DNA of 64,000 bases from Kofleriaceae bacterium (GCA_024762925.1 JANTGM010000014.1:1-64000), one strand, 5' to 3'; shown: positions 52,427-61,755, counted from the first letter of the stretch. The notes: generated by a model not told the origin, from the sequence alone. Numbers and translations: made by a program.

Positions 52427-53328
52427 AGTGCCTTCTGGGGGGCGCTGCCGTCCTTGTGCTGGTATTCGGTTGCTCCGAGAAACCCGTGTTCACTGAGCCA
52501 CAGGTGCTCGGTGGCGTCACCGTGCAGGCCGACGTGCTTGAGCAGGGGCGGCGGGTCTACCAGCGATACTGTCTCACCTGCCATGGCGCCAAGGGCGATG
52601 GGCGCGGCGTTTCCGCGTTCGGCCAATGGCCACCACCACGAGATTTTCGCAAGGCAAAATTCAAGTTCGCGGGGGTGCAGGACCGCGGGCTTCCAAGCGA
52701 TGAGGAACTTGAGCGCATCATCACAAATGGTCTAAAGGGAACCTATATGCGCCCGTGGATCTTGCAGCAGCGCGAACTGAAATCCGTCGTACAGTATATC
52801 AAGACGTTTTCGCCTGACGGCAAAGGGTTTCGCAGCAAGCGCCTCAAGGTGAAGTCGCCTGTGATCGCGCCCGACCCTTACGAGACCTCAGAAGAAATCG
52901 CAGCTGCTAGAGTAGAGGGAGAAGAGCTGTACCACGCGATGTTTCAGTGCTCTTCTTGCCACCCAGCGTATGCAACACCTCAGCAGTTTGCAGCTTGGGA
53001 CGCGCTAATGCGCCCCAGCGAGCCTCTAGCACCAGTTCCAAAGTGGTCCGAGAACTATCGCACCGTCCTTCTGCCACCGGATTTTCAGCGGCACCAGATG
53101 CGAGCTGTGCGCACTCGGAAGGGACCCGGTGGCGTCATCGAGCACAACTCTCTCGACATCTACCGAGCGATCGCATTCGGACTCCAAGGTCCAATGCCGG
53201 GCTTTGAGGACTTGGGTGCAGACAAGGTCTGGGCAGTCACTCACTACGTCAAGGGGCTCGCAGATGGCCGGACCTTGACGCCCGCCCAGAAGCCTGAGGA
53301 CGTGCCGGCTCCCTCGGACTCGCCTTAG
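52423..53328 (+). CDS. Diheme cytochrome c lipoprotein
   Basis: A 301-aa lipoprotein (lipobox LVFGC, C17) with two heme c sites: CLTCH (C50/C53/H54) and CSSCH in the second half. Candidate distal Met ligands are in GTYMRPW and GPMPGF. It overlaps the subunit I stop by four bases and ends the operon, so it is likely the electron donor feeding the CuA site. Confidence 0.92.
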   Translation: MKCLLGGAAVLVLVFGCSEKPVFTEPQVLGGVTVQADVLEQGRRVYQRYCLTCHGAKGDGRGVSAFGQWPPPRDFRKAKFKFAGVQDRGLPSDEELERIITNGLKGTYMRPWILQQRELKSVVQYIKTFSPDGKGFRSKRLKVKSPVIAPDPYETSEEIAAARVEGEELYHAMFQCSSCHPAYATPQQFAAWDALMRPSEPLAPVPKWSENYRTVLLPPDFQRHQMRAVRTRKGPGGVIEHNSLDIYRAIAFGLQGPMPGFEDLGADKVWAVTHYVKGLADGRTLTPAQKPEDVPAPSDSP

Positions 53329-53589
53329 GTGGCCCAGTGTCTAGCTCGTTGACATTGGTCATCAGAAACGAAGAGAGTTCGTTTGCTGACAAGGCGGAAA
53401 GAGGAGCTTGCTGGGGCAGATCCAGGAGCATAGAACCCTCTCGCTCGCTTTCTTGCCCTCTGGACGCGCTGGCATGCTCAGCGCTCTTCGTTGCTCCGCT
53501 CCTTCCTTACCCCGGTAAGGTCGTCGAACGCGTCTTGCCAGAGAACAAGCCTGCTTCGCGAGAGGAAGTCTATGCTCCTGAACTTGGCT
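53329..53589. other. 261-base gap between convergent genes without a recognised gene
   Basis: Lies between the cytochrome c stop and the aminotransferase stop. A 100-codon frame (plus, GTG 53337) crosses it but has no ribosome-binding site or recognisable domain and overlaps the aminotransferase. No convincing hairpin with a T-tract was seen. Confidence 0.6.
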
Positions 53590-54870
53590 CTAGTACTCAG
53601 GCTTCATGCGAGCTAGGCCCTCTTCAAAGCGCTCTTTGAACTCCGGGGCCAAGACATCGTCGCAGACTGCATAGCGAATCAGTGGCTCCCCTTTTCCGTC
53701 AGCACCGGGGCCTTGAAAATGGACACCGACGATGCCGGTCTCTTCAATGACCAGACGGTTAAATGCTTCTTGAGCAGGCTTGTCCTTGGTGCGCTCATCT
53801 TCACTAAGAACAACACCAAAGGCCTTCTTCGGGACTCGCCAGAGTGTGAAGAAGCCGGCGCTCGTGTCACATGCCTGCTGAAGCCCAATGCCCTTGAGTG
53901 CACCAATCACATAGTCCAAGCGGCTCCTGTAGAGGCCGCGCAAGCTATCGAGTTCGGCCTGTGCAGTTTCCCTGTCCTGAAAAAACTCGCCATAGGCAGC
54001 CATTACCGATGGAACGGGGCCTGACTCGGTGTTGCCCTTGATGAGTGAGAAGTCGGCGACAAAGTCTTTCGAGCCAACGATCGCACCAAGACGCGCTCCC
54101 GGATCGCTAAACGACTTGCTCACCGAGTACATTTCGATCCAGTCAAGATCCTTGTAGCCGGCTGCTACCGAGGCAAGTGAGGTATGACTGCCCGGCTCAC
54201 AAAGCCCCGCATATGCACCATCGTTCACGAGGCGTGCATCATTGGCGATGCACCACGCAATAATCTCTTTCCACTCATCCTCGCTTGCTCCAACGGCTGC
54301 AGGGTTACCCGGTCGAATTACGTAGACGAGGTCGACGTCGGTGACGTTGTGTGCAGCGAGAGATTCCTGCAGGCGCACGATGTTGAGGCGCATATCGTCT
54401 TCGCTCACGAGCGGCCACGGAATGCGTGTGCTGCCCAAGTATGAAGTCGTCCACGTTCCAATCACATCATATGCGGGAAGATTGGATACGACCCGGAACG
54501 AATCTCGACGTTTGCGATCGGGCAAGTGGATGCCACAAGCGAGGGGAATGATCGCGCCGGCGGTCTTGATTCCGGGGATTGGAAGAATTCCTAGGTGTGG
54601 GTGGTCGGCCAGGGAAATCCCTCCATGCATCTCAACCATGCCTTCGGCAAAGCTGTGCAGGTTCGTGTCTTCGGCATAGGTGTGATAGCGAAAGCCTGCA
54701 TCCTCGGCATACTTGGCCTGGAGCTTCCGAATGGCCTCTGGTGGCACACCATCAGGGTTTCCCAGTGAGAGGTTTAGCGCCTTGTTGCCTGACTTCGCCT
54801 CGTATTCGTCGCGAAGGATGTAGATCAGTTGAAAGAGATTAATGCCAGAGGCGGGAATCTTGCGTGCCAT
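53590..54870 (-). CDS. Class I/II PLP aminotransferase
   Basis: 426 aa from ATG 54870 (MARKIPASGINLFQLIYI); the longer frame to 55260 has no support and overlaps the sigma-54 regulator gene. Family features: ALNLSLGNPDGVPPEAI, SNLPAYDVIG, the Asn-Asp-Gly-Ala-Tyr turn VNDGAYAG, the PLP Lys in MYSVSKSFSDPGARLGAIVG and RYAVCDDV near the end. It resembles LL-diaminopimelate or aspartate-type fold I enzymes, but the substrate is not clear. It follows the sigma-54 regulator by 86 bases on the same strand. Confidence 0.9.
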   Translation of the reverse strand: MARKIPASGINLFQLIYILRDEYEAKSGNKALNLSLGNPDGVPPEAIRKLQAKYAEDAGFRYHTYAEDTNLHSFAEGMVEMHGGISLADHPHLGILPIPGIKTAGAIIPLACGIHLPDRKRRDSFRVVSNLPAYDVIGTWTTSYLGSTRIPWPLVSEDDMRLNIVRLQESLAAHNVTDVDLVYVIRPGNPAAVGASEDEWKEIIAWCIANDARLVNDGAYAGLCEPGSHTSLASVAAGYKDLDWIEMYSVSKSFSDPGARLGAIVGSKDFVADFSLIKGNTESGPVPSVMAAYGEFFQDRETAQAELDSLRGLYRSRLDYVIGALKGIGLQQACDTSAGFFTLWRVPKKAFGVVLSEDERTKDKPAQEAFNRLVIEETGIVGVHFQGPGADGKGEPLIRYAVCDDVLAPEFKERFEEGLARMKPEY

Positions 54871-54956
54871 GGGCGGCACTATAGCCGCGAGTATCGCGGG
54901 TGCAAGAGCGGGCGCACAGAAGTCGGGCTTCGAAAAAAGCGACTCCTTCGACCTGC

Positions 54957-56267
54957 TCAGTCCTGTTGCTTCTTCAGACGTCGTCGCAAGGTTGAACGAT
55001 TCACGCCAAGCGTTTGCGCCGCCCGGGTCAGGTTGTTTTGCGAATCGGCAATGACACGGCTGACGTACCACTCTTCGACAAGAGCCAGGGTGGACTCTCC
55101 GTTCGCGATGGCGGGTGGGATTTCTGAGGTTGCGGGCCGGATGGTGCGCTTGGCCACGAGGCCAGGAGGCAAGCCCAGCATGAGGTTGCGCAGAGCGTTT
55201 TGCAGCTCTCGCACATTGCCTGGCCAGTGGTAGTTGCGCGCTTCGGCCGAGCGCAGCCATCTTAGGACGGGGCCGCGATCCAAGGTGCTCGTGCTGTTGT
55301 TGCTGGTGTAGTTCCCAAGGAATCCCAGCCCAATCTCCTCAATGTCTTCGGGCCGGTCTCGAAGTGGTGGTATCCGAATTGTGATTCCCGCCAGGCGCCC
55401 AAATAGGTCACGGCGAAACGCGCCAGAGTCGACCATGGCTTGCAAGTTCTTGTGGGTTGCAGCAACGTATCGGACATCTGCTTGATGGGGGGTATCGGTC
55501 CCGAGAGGGTAGATTTCGTTGGTCTCCATGACACGCAAGAGCTTCACCTGCGTCGTACTCGGCAAATCACCAACTTCATCGAGAAAGAAGGCACCACCTG
55601 CAGCAGCTCGCAATCGTCCGAGCCGAGCCTCGGTGGCGCCAGTGAACGCGCCCTTGCCGTGGCCGAAGAGTTCGCTCTCAACCAGGGTGTCGGGAATGGC
55701 CGCTGCATTGAGCGCGGACTGTGGGGCAGGGCCTCCTCCGCCGCCACCTGGAGTTGCTTCGAGGAAGACTTGGGCGACGGCTTCCTTGCCTGTTCCGGTC
55801 TCACCAAGAATCAGTACATCGTGGTCGCGGATTACCTGCTCAAGCTCCAAGGTGTGCATTAAGCTCTCCCCAAAACATGCGCTCCATATCTCGGCTCGAA
55901 GTGTTCCCATCGCTGCTGATTTGCCGAGGATGCGTTCGAGAGCCTTGTATGCCCTGCCGGCCGCAGCCGCCACGCGCACGTACTCGCCTCGCTTGCGGGG
56001 AAGTTCTCGCAACACCGACTGCGGCAGCTGTGCGGGTCTCAGAATATCGACTGGCCCACAATCGGCAGCACAGGCCTGGGCATGTCCAACCGCGAGAATC
56101 AGCGTCTTTGCGGCTGCGAGATCACCTCGCCGGACTCTGCGACTGAGTTCGGCGGAAATTGGGCCACTGAGCAGTGCCTCTCTCGCGGTCTCCCGGTCAG
56201 CTTTGGAGGCGAGTCGGAAGGGATTGCTAGCCCACAAAGAAAGGGCATCTTGGAAGGCCGAAGACAT
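54957..56267 (-). CDS. Sigma-54-dependent transcriptional activator without receiver domain
   Basis: 436 aa from ATG 56267. The N-terminal ~150 residues are a helical region with no receiver, FHA or PAS motif. The AAA+ domain has Walker A LGETGTGKE, GAFTGA (HGKGAFTGATEARLG, the sigma-54 contact), Walker B FFLDEVGDLP and the arginine-finger region FRRDLFGRLAG. A Fis-type helix-turn-helix ends the protein (NLTRAAQTLGVNRSTLRRRLKK). It opens promoters used by sigma-54 polymerase. It is divergent from the nfeD-flotillin operon across 254 bases, a possible target, but I found no clear -24/-12 element. Confidence 0.93.
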   Translation of the reverse strand: MSSAFQDALSLWASNPFRLASKADRETAREALLSGPISAELSRRVRRGDLAAAKTLILAVGHAQACAADCGPVDILRPAQLPQSVLRELPRKRGEYVRVAAAAGRAYKALERILGKSAAMGTLRAEIWSACFGESLMHTLELEQVIRDHDVLILGETGTGKEAVAQVFLEATPGGGGGGPAPQSALNAAAIPDTLVESELFGHGKGAFTGATEARLGRLRAAAGGAFFLDEVGDLPSTTQVKLLRVMETNEIYPLGTDTPHQADVRYVAATHKNLQAMVDSGAFRRDLFGRLAGITIRIPPLRDRPEDIEEIGLGFLGNYTSNNSTSTLDRGPVLRWLRSAEARNYHWPGNVRELQNALRNLMLGLPPGLVAKRTIRPATSEIPPAIANGESTLALVEEWYVSRVIADSQNNLTRAAQTLGVNRSTLRRRLKKQQD

Positions 56268-56521
56268 GCTGCAGCATACCGCGATCGGGCGATTTTGCCG
56301 ATGCGCGAGTGAGGTTCCCTGCGTGGTAGTGTTGGCCGTGCTCTGCACTTCTGTCGAGATTTGCAGAGCCTAGAGGCAGTTGGGGACTTGGAATAGGACT
56401 CGCATTACGGAGCGAGAGTCGGATGCCGTTGAGGGTCTGCGATACAGATTTGGACACCATCTAAGAAGACAGCTACGCCAAAGATGTCCCTGGATCAGAT
56501 TCGGAAGACAGGAGGAGGAGC
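56268..56521. other. Divergent intergenic region, sigma-54 activator / NfeD operon
   Basis: 254 bases with no recognised gene. Ends in the very strong ribosome-binding site GGAGGAGGAG before ATG 56522. I searched for TGGCAC-N5-TTGC by eye on both strands and found no good match. Confidence 0.6.
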
Positions 56522-57118
56522 ATGACAACACTTTACTTAATCACGTTGATCGTTGGTGGCTGCTTGTTGTTGCTGTCCATATTCGCTGGCGGCGATCACG
56601 AACTAGACTCTGATGTTGACGTTGATCTAAGTGCCGACATGGATCTAGACCACGACGTCGACGGCTTTGATGCTGGTGGCTACGACGCCTGGTTGCCCAT
56701 TGGATCGCTTCGGTTTTGGACATTCTTTGCTGCGTTTTTTGGCTTGGTTGGAACTGTTCTTACTGCGACCGGTGGCATGAGCAAGATGATGACGCTGGCA
56801 GCGGGCATCGGTGTGGGGTATCTCTCAGGCATTGTTGCAACGAAAGTGCTGCGAGCTCTCACCAAGCAGAGAGTTGGCAAGGTCGTTGGTGGCAATGACC
56901 TCGTTGGCATTACGGGGACGCTCATGTTGCCCGCTTCGCCGGGAGCGCCCGGAAAAATTCGTATTCAGCTCGGAGGTCGCATCCTCGAAGAGCTGGCTCA
57001 CAGCGATGAGAGACCCATGCGTCAAGGCGAGAAGGTTCTCATTATTGCAAAACACGAGGATGGAGGCGTGCTGGTTTCTCCTGCACCCCTCCTTGGAGAT
57101 GGAAAGGAAACCCTATGA
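56522..57118 (+). CDS. NfeD-like membrane protein
   Basis: A 198-aa protein starting after a very strong GGAGGAGGAG site. An N-terminal helix is followed by an acidic stretch made mostly of Asp (residues ~25-55), two helices (~63-100), and a C-terminal OB-fold (VGGNDLVGITGTLMLP, GKIRIQLGGRILEELA). NfeD proteins pair with flotillin-like SPFH proteins at the membrane; here two such genes follow directly (overlap 57115-57118). Confidence 0.85.
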   Translation: MTTLYLITLIVGGCLLLLSIFAGGDHELDSDVDVDLSADMDLDHDVDGFDAGGYDAWLPIGSLRFWTFFAAFFGLVGTVLTATGGMSKMMTLAAGIGVGYLSGIVATKVLRALTKQRVGKVVGGNDLVGITGTLMLPASPGAPGKIRIQLGGRILEELAHSDERPMRQGEKVLIIAKHEDGGVLVSPAPLLGDGKETL

Positions 57119-58479
57119 ATGAACTGATTGAGTCACTGAAGATTGCCGGGGCCGTAGGAGGCGGGGTCGTTGTTGCCGCAATTCTCCTGATGGGCATGCT
57201 CAAGCGCTTCCTGCATGTCTGCCCCCCAAACAAGGTTCTGATTTTCTCGGGTCGAAATCGCACTGCGGATGACGGCTCCACGGTTGGCTTTCGCACCGTT
57301 TTTGGCGGTCGAGGTTGGCGCGTGCCCATTCTGGAAGAAGTGAAGGAAATGGACCTTACGAACATTTCTGTTCCCATGAGCATTGCTGGCGCCTACTCTG
57401 AAGGTGCCGATGGAGCTCTGGGAATCCCGCTCTCTGTCCACGCAATCGCCAACGTCAAGATTTCGAGCGAGCCACATGTGGTTGGCAACGCCATCGAGCG
57501 TTTCTTGGGCCGTGGCCGCGCAGACATTGCTCGCGTCGCCAAGGAAACTCTTGAAGGCCACCTCCGCGGTGTGCTCGCAACAATGACCCCTGAAGAGGTC
57601 AACGAAGACCGACTCAAGTTTGCAAACCGTCTCACCGATGAGGCCGAACAAGACTTGCAGAAGCTCGGACTACACCTCGACACGCTCAAGATTCAGCACG
57701 TCTCCGATGATCGAAACTACCTGGAGAGCATTGGCCGGAAGCGCATTGCAGAAGTTCTGCGCAGTGCTGAGGTTGCCGAGTCCGACTCGGAGCGCGCCGC
57801 CAAAGAGGCGGAAGCAGCTGCCGGAGCTCGTGGCGAAGTTGCCATCACCAACGCCCAAGCAAACATCCTTCGCAAGAAAAACGAGCTGCGGGAGGTTGTC
57901 GCGGAACTGGATGCCGTCGCTCGAAGTGAAGAGGAGCGGGCCGAAGCCGCTGCGCAGGAAGCTCGTGCAACCGCGGAGAAAGAGCTGCAGGAGATTCGTG
58001 GTGAGCTTGAGCAGCTGCGCCTCGCCGCTGAAGTCACCATTCCTGCTGAGACCGCTCGCCACGTACGTGAGCTCGATGCTGCCGGCAATGCTGCGCAGAT
58101 TGCCGAAGATGGTCGTGCCAGTGCGGAGGCTCTTCGGGTCGTCTCGGAAGCCTGGGAGGAGAGTGAAGGACAGGCGATGGATATGTACGTCCTACAAAAC
58201 CTCGATGGCATCTTTGGTGAGGTTGTCTCCGCTGCCAAGGCAATGAAGGTCCGCGAGGTCAATCTTGTCGACGGTGGTGATGGCGCAACCATGCCAGCCT
58301 ATGCCAGTGCCTATCCCGCAACCGTTGCCGCGCTCATGGAGCAAGTCAATTCGTCGCTGGGTGTGAACATCAAAGGCATTCTCAGTGGCAGCAATGAGAC
58401 GCCAAAGCCACTTCCCCCAACCCCAACCCCAGTCGCCGAGCCCGCTTCTGCTGGCACGGAAGGAGGTCCAACATGGTAG
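57115..58479 (+). CDS. Flotillin-like SPFH protein (first)
   Basis: A 454-aa flotillin family protein: N-terminal membrane helix (~15-33, GGGVVVAAILLMGML), HVCPPNKVLIFSGR, the SPFH domain, then a long Glu/Ala-rich coiled coil (~210-350) and a C-terminal part ending in a Pro-rich tail. Flotillins form large oligomers in ordered membrane patches. It is coupled to the NfeD gene, and its 3' end overlaps the second flotillin by seven bases. Confidence 0.93.
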   Translation: MNELIESLKIAGAVGGGVVVAAILLMGMLKRFLHVCPPNKVLIFSGRNRTADDGSTVGFRTVFGGRGWRVPILEEVKEMDLTNISVPMSIAGAYSEGADGALGIPLSVHAIANVKISSEPHVVGNAIERFLGRGRADIARVAKETLEGHLRGVLATMTPEEVNEDRLKFANRLTDEAEQDLQKLGLHLDTLKIQHVSDDRNYLESIGRKRIAEVLRSAEVAESDSERAAKEAEAAAGARGEVAITNAQANILRKKNELREVVAELDAVARSEEERAEAAAQEARATAEKELQEIRGELEQLRLAAEVTIPAETARHVRELDAAGNAAQIAEDGRASAEALRVVSEAWEESEGQAMDMYVLQNLDGIFGEVVSAAKAMKVREVNLVDGGDGATMPAYASAYPATVAALMEQVNSSLGVNIKGILSGSNETPKPLPPTPTPVAEPASAGTEGGPTW

Positions 58480-59786
58480 CCATTCCCGTCATAATTGGCG
58501 CGCTTGTTATCGCAGGCGTTGCTCTCGCACTCATCGTTTCTCGGCTCATTCACATCTGCCCTCCAAACGAGGTTCTGATCTTCTCTGGGACCACGCGAGA
58601 GGTTAGCGACAACCGCGGTGGGTTTCGCGAAGTTGGTTATCGCCTGATTCAGGGTGGGCGCGGAATTCGCATTCCCCTAATGGAGCGAGTTGACCATCTC
58701 GATCTCACAATCATGATTATCGACCTGAAGGTTCAAGGCGCTTACGCAAAGGGCGGAATCCCGCTCAATGTTGAGGGCATCGCGAACGTGAAGATCGGTA
58801 GTACAGAAGAAATCCTAGGGAATGGTATTGAGCGTTTGCTCGGCAAGCCCCGTGAGGAGATCATGCGCGTCGCGCGTGAGACTCTTGAGGGCAACTTGCG
58901 GGGTGTTCTGGCGACAATGACGCCCGAGGAGGTCAATCAAGATCGAGTGAAGTTCTCCCAAGAACTTCTCAACGAGGCAGACAAGGATCTTTCAGGCCTA
59001 GGTCTTGAGCTTGATACGCTCAAGATTCAGAGCGTGTCTGATGATCGCGGATACCTCGACTCTCTTGGACGCCGTCAATCTGCCGACTTGCTCATGCGTT
59101 CGCGCATTGCAGAGGCCGAGAACCGAGCAGTTGCGGCCGAGCAGCATGCGAGCAATACCGAGACCAAGGAGATTGCGGCCATTAATGCTGAGATCGCGAA
59201 AGCGCGAGCCGATGCAGAGAAGCGCATCGCGGACGCTAGCACTCGTAAGACCGCGATGGTGGCGGAGCAGCGTGGTCAGGTAACGTCACTGGTTGCTCGT
59301 GCGAACGCAGAGCTGGGAGTGCAGCGTGCTCGGCTTGAGCAGGTGCGCTTCCGCCTCGTAGCCGACGAAATCAAACCCGCTGAAGCACGTCGTAGCATGA
59401 TGCTCGAGCAGGCTCGTGGTAACGCAGCAAAGAGCATCGAGGAAGGCAAAGCGACGGCCGCAGCGCTTCGCGCACTTGCATCCACTTGGCGAGAAAAGGG
59501 CGATAGCGCTCGGCAGATTGTCGTGGCGCAGAAACTCAACGGCTTGGTGGGGGCACTCATGAGCACGGTGTCCAACCTGCCCATCGACAAGGTCACGTTT
59601 ATCGACAAAGACCTGCGAGGTGGTGATGGGGGAAACGTGGCGGTCAAGGCTGCGGTGACCTCAGAGCAGCTCAAGCACACCTTGGGAATTGATGTGCCGG
59701 CGTTGCTCAATAAGATAGGTGGCACAAGCAGCCCTGCTCCAAAAGCCCAGTGGGTTGATGATAACGCTGTTGGTCACATCGAGTAG
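58473..59786 (+). CDS. Flotillin-like SPFH protein (second)
   Basis: A 437-aa paralogue of the preceding protein: same N-terminal helix and HICPPNEVLIFSGT motif, SPFH domain (ETLEGNLRGVLATMTPEEVN, nearly identical to the first copy), coiled coil and a C-terminal domain. The two differ in the coiled coil and tail, so they may form mixed oligomers. Ends the operon; two hairpins lie after the stop. Confidence 0.93.
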   Translation: MVAIPVIIGALVIAGVALALIVSRLIHICPPNEVLIFSGTTREVSDNRGGFREVGYRLIQGGRGIRIPLMERVDHLDLTIMIIDLKVQGAYAKGGIPLNVEGIANVKIGSTEEILGNGIERLLGKPREEIMRVARETLEGNLRGVLATMTPEEVNQDRVKFSQELLNEADKDLSGLGLELDTLKIQSVSDDRGYLDSLGRRQSADLLMRSRIAEAENRAVAAEQHASNTETKEIAAINAEIAKARADAEKRIADASTRKTAMVAEQRGQVTSLVARANAELGVQRARLEQVRFRLVADEIKPAEARRSMMLEQARGNAAKSIEEGKATAAALRALASTWREKGDSARQIVVAQKLNGLVGALMSTVSNLPIDKVTFIDKDLRGGDGGNVAVKAAVTSEQLKHTLGIDVPALLNKIGGTSSPAPKAQWVDDNAVGHIE

Positions 59787-59807
59787 GCCTCGCCCCTGAG
59801 CAGAAGC

Positions 59808-59834
59808 GGAGGCGTCGCATCGAGCGGCGCCTCT
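59808..59834 (+). terminator. Hairpin after the flotillin operon
   Basis: GGAGGCG (59808-59814) pairs with CGCCTCT (59828-59834; one G-U pair) with a 13-base loop, 21 bases after the stop at 59786, followed by CTTCCC. Candidate operon terminator with a poor T-tract. Confidence 0.45.
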
Positions 59835-59862
59835 CTTCCCAACGGGGGATTCTGGATTCTAG

Positions 59863-59880
59863 GCAGTTCCCTTGAACTGC
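59863..59880. terminator. Perfect hairpin between convergent genes
   Basis: GCAGTTC (59863-59869) and GAACTGC (59874-59880) form a perfect 7-bp stem with a 4-base loop, 15 bases beyond the YkgJ-type gene stop (59896, minus). No T-tract on either strand; possible bidirectional terminator. Confidence 0.4.
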
Positions 59881-59895
59881 GCGCTGGCCTCCTCT

Positions 59896-60909
59896 TTAGA
59901 GGCTGTAGCCCAAGCGACGCCTGGCAGTCACGCAGTGTTGTTCACCATTGGTGAAGTCGCGACAGCAGGTGGGACGATCGTCATAGATGGCGCAGCGGTG
60001 GCGGGCACCCTCCGTTATAAGCGCCGCACAATGGTCTCCCTCGCGCCGCAACTCCGTATAATTCTCATGCACAACCAAGAGCGCAGGGTGAAGCTTCTCA
60101 ACCGCATCCCCTTCGGTGATCGTGACCGAGTGATAGGCAGAGCGGCAACACGCTCCGCAGTCTTGGCAGTCAAATGGTGCCTCGAATCGCTCGCAGCCGG
60201 GAAGCGTTACTTCGACCAAAGAGTCAGCTTGGTGGCAGTGGCCAGCTTGCGTGCGCCAGGCGCAATCGCCACAGGTCTCGGGAAGACTGGTGCTGCGACC
60301 AGGTAGGCCTGTTGCGTGTAAAGGAATCGGCTCACGTCGCAGTCGGTAGAGCACCGGCGTCTCGCTCGGAGCTGCCCACTTGGCCGCCTCGGTGATGATG
60401 TTGGCAGTCGCGTCGAGCGCGCGACCAAGATGGGGCCACCACGGATTGGTACCTGCACGACGCAGTGCGTGCTTTGCTAGGGCTGTGCTCTCGTCTCGGG
60501 TGTCGGCAAGCGCGTCGAGACCCAGTGCATCGTAGAACGCTCGAAAGTCCGTGGTAGGACCGAGAACCTCGCGCAGCCCAACGCGGCCAGACAGGGTCGC
60601 TTGAACTCGCAAGGCAGCATGCTCGCGGAAATGGTCCTCAGCGTGACGGTTGTCGAGCCCCCAATCGGGGATATCAAACGCTTCCGGACCTTCAACGAGC
60701 GAGTGGCAGAGCTCGTGGAATATCATCTGCGCAAGGCAATCATCTGCATCCAGGTGCTCTTCTGTGGCGATGTGCAAGCCACCAGAGCCATCGCTGTGGG
60801 CGAAGGCATCCGCAGTCCGCTCGACCCTAAGACCGATTTTGTGAGCCGCCGCGATCCAGATTTCGCTGAGTGGATCGCGATAGCAATACCGAATGCTGCG
60901 TGGCTTCAC
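59896..60909 (-). CDS. HExxH putative metalloprotein fused to a YkgJ-type cysteine cluster
   Basis: 337 aa from GTG 60909, two bases after the crotonase stop; a longer frame to 61002 lies inside that gene. N-terminal ~180 residues carry FHELCHSLVEG, an HExxH motif typical of metalloproteases. The C-terminal half is Cys-rich: ETCGDCAWRTQAGHC, then the YkgJ cluster DCQDCGACCRSAYH...RCAIYDDRPTCCRDF. YkgJ domains bind metal (zinc or iron-sulfur). The two motifs in one protein suggest a metal-dependent enzyme or sensor; substrate unknown. No signal peptide. Confidence 0.85.
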   Translation of the reverse strand: MKPRSIRYCYRDPLSEIWIAAAHKIGLRVERTADAFAHSDGSGGLHIATEEHLDADDCLAQMIFHELCHSLVEGPEAFDIPDWGLDNRHAEDHFREHAALRVQATLSGRVGLREVLGPTTDFRAFYDALGLDALADTRDESTALAKHALRRAGTNPWWPHLGRALDATANIITEAAKWAAPSETPVLYRLRREPIPLHATGLPGRSTSLPETCGDCAWRTQAGHCHQADSLVEVTLPGCERFEAPFDCQDCGACCRSAYHSVTITEGDAVEKLHPALLVVHENYTELRREGDHCAALITEGARHRCAIYDDRPTCCRDFTNGEQHCVTARRRLGYSL

Positions 60910-60911
60910 GC

Positions 60912-61712
60912 CTACTTGCCTTTGTACTCGGGTGGCCGCTTCGCCATAAATGAGGCCATCGCCTCTCCGAGATCTTCTGAGGCAAGGAATGCCGAGTTCC
61001 ATGCGCTGACATAGGAGAGTCCGGCTTTCGCTCCATGATCGCGACCGAAGTCGAGTACGTCTTTGACCCCCCGTACGGTGAGGGGAGGATTGGCGGCAAT
61101 GGTCTTAGCCATGTCATCAGCGGCCTTGTGAAGTGCTGCGGTCGTTGGGTGCAGGTGATTGACGAGACCAATCGTGGCAGCTCTGTTGGCATCGATGTCA
61201 GCAGCGGTCATGGCAAGCTCGCGGGCATGGCCTTGACCAACGATGTTTGGGAGTCGTTGTAAGGTGCCAAGGTCGGCGACAATTGCGATACGCGTCTCAC
61301 GGACCGAGAAGAGGGCATCGTCACTCGCCAGCCGAATGTCGCAGGCGGTGATGAGATCAATGCCGCCACCGATACATGGGCCGTGGATGGCAGCGATCAC
61401 AGGAACAGGGCATCGAACGACACTCTCCATGCAGTCTTGCCAGTCGCGTATGAGAGCGAGAAGCGCGGTTCGCTCTGTGGCACCGCCGCCGGTGAATAGC
61501 GTCGCGTGCTCCTTGAAAGTGGCGGGCAGGTCGAGGCCATAGCTAAACGCCTTTGCTGTGGAGCGAAGTACTACCGCACGCGTTTCGGGTCTTGAGGCGA
61601 TGTCCTCAAACGCCTCGCGTACTTCGGGAAAGAACGCAGGAGGCATTGTCCGACTGGTGATGCTAATGGTGGCAACGTTGTCAGAAAACTCTAAGGAAAG
61701 TGTGCTGGCCAT
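60912..61712 (-). CDS. Crotonase of the dienoyl-CoA isomerase type
   Basis: 266 aa from ATG 61712 (GGAG just upstream). Enoyl-CoA hydratase/isomerase fold: CoA/oxyanion loop AFSYGLDL, second oxyanion segment HGPCIGGGIDLITACDIRLA and the catalytic strip ETRIAIVADLGTLQRLPNIVG. The last matches ECH1-type delta3,5-delta2,4-dienoyl-CoA isomerases, including the Glu/Asp pair nine residues apart and the preceding Asp in GGGID. It probably isomerises double bonds in unsaturated fatty acid degradation. Confidence 0.92.
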   Translation of the reverse strand: MASTLSLEFSDNVATISITSRTMPPAFFPEVREAFEDIASRPETRAVVLRSTAKAFSYGLDLPATFKEHATLFTGGGATERTALLALIRDWQDCMESVVRCPVPVIAAIHGPCIGGGIDLITACDIRLASDDALFSVRETRIAIVADLGTLQRLPNIVGQGHARELAMTAADIDANRAATIGLVNHLHPTTAALHKAADDMAKTIAANPPLTVRGVKDVLDFGRDHGAKAGLSYVSAWNSAFLASEDLGEAMASFMAKRPPEYKGK

Positions 61713-61755
61713 TTCTCCGCATCCTCGCACAGCGAGAGCGCGACGGCATTCGTTT

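Noticed and set aside
53337-53639. 100-codon plus-strand ORF after the cytochrome c gene
   Set aside because: No ribosome-binding site, no domain and overlap with the aminotransferase end; reads as chance.
54871-55260. N-terminal extension of the aminotransferase frame
   Set aside because: Arg/Pro-rich sequence lacking features, overlapping the sigma-54 activator gene on the same strand in another frame.
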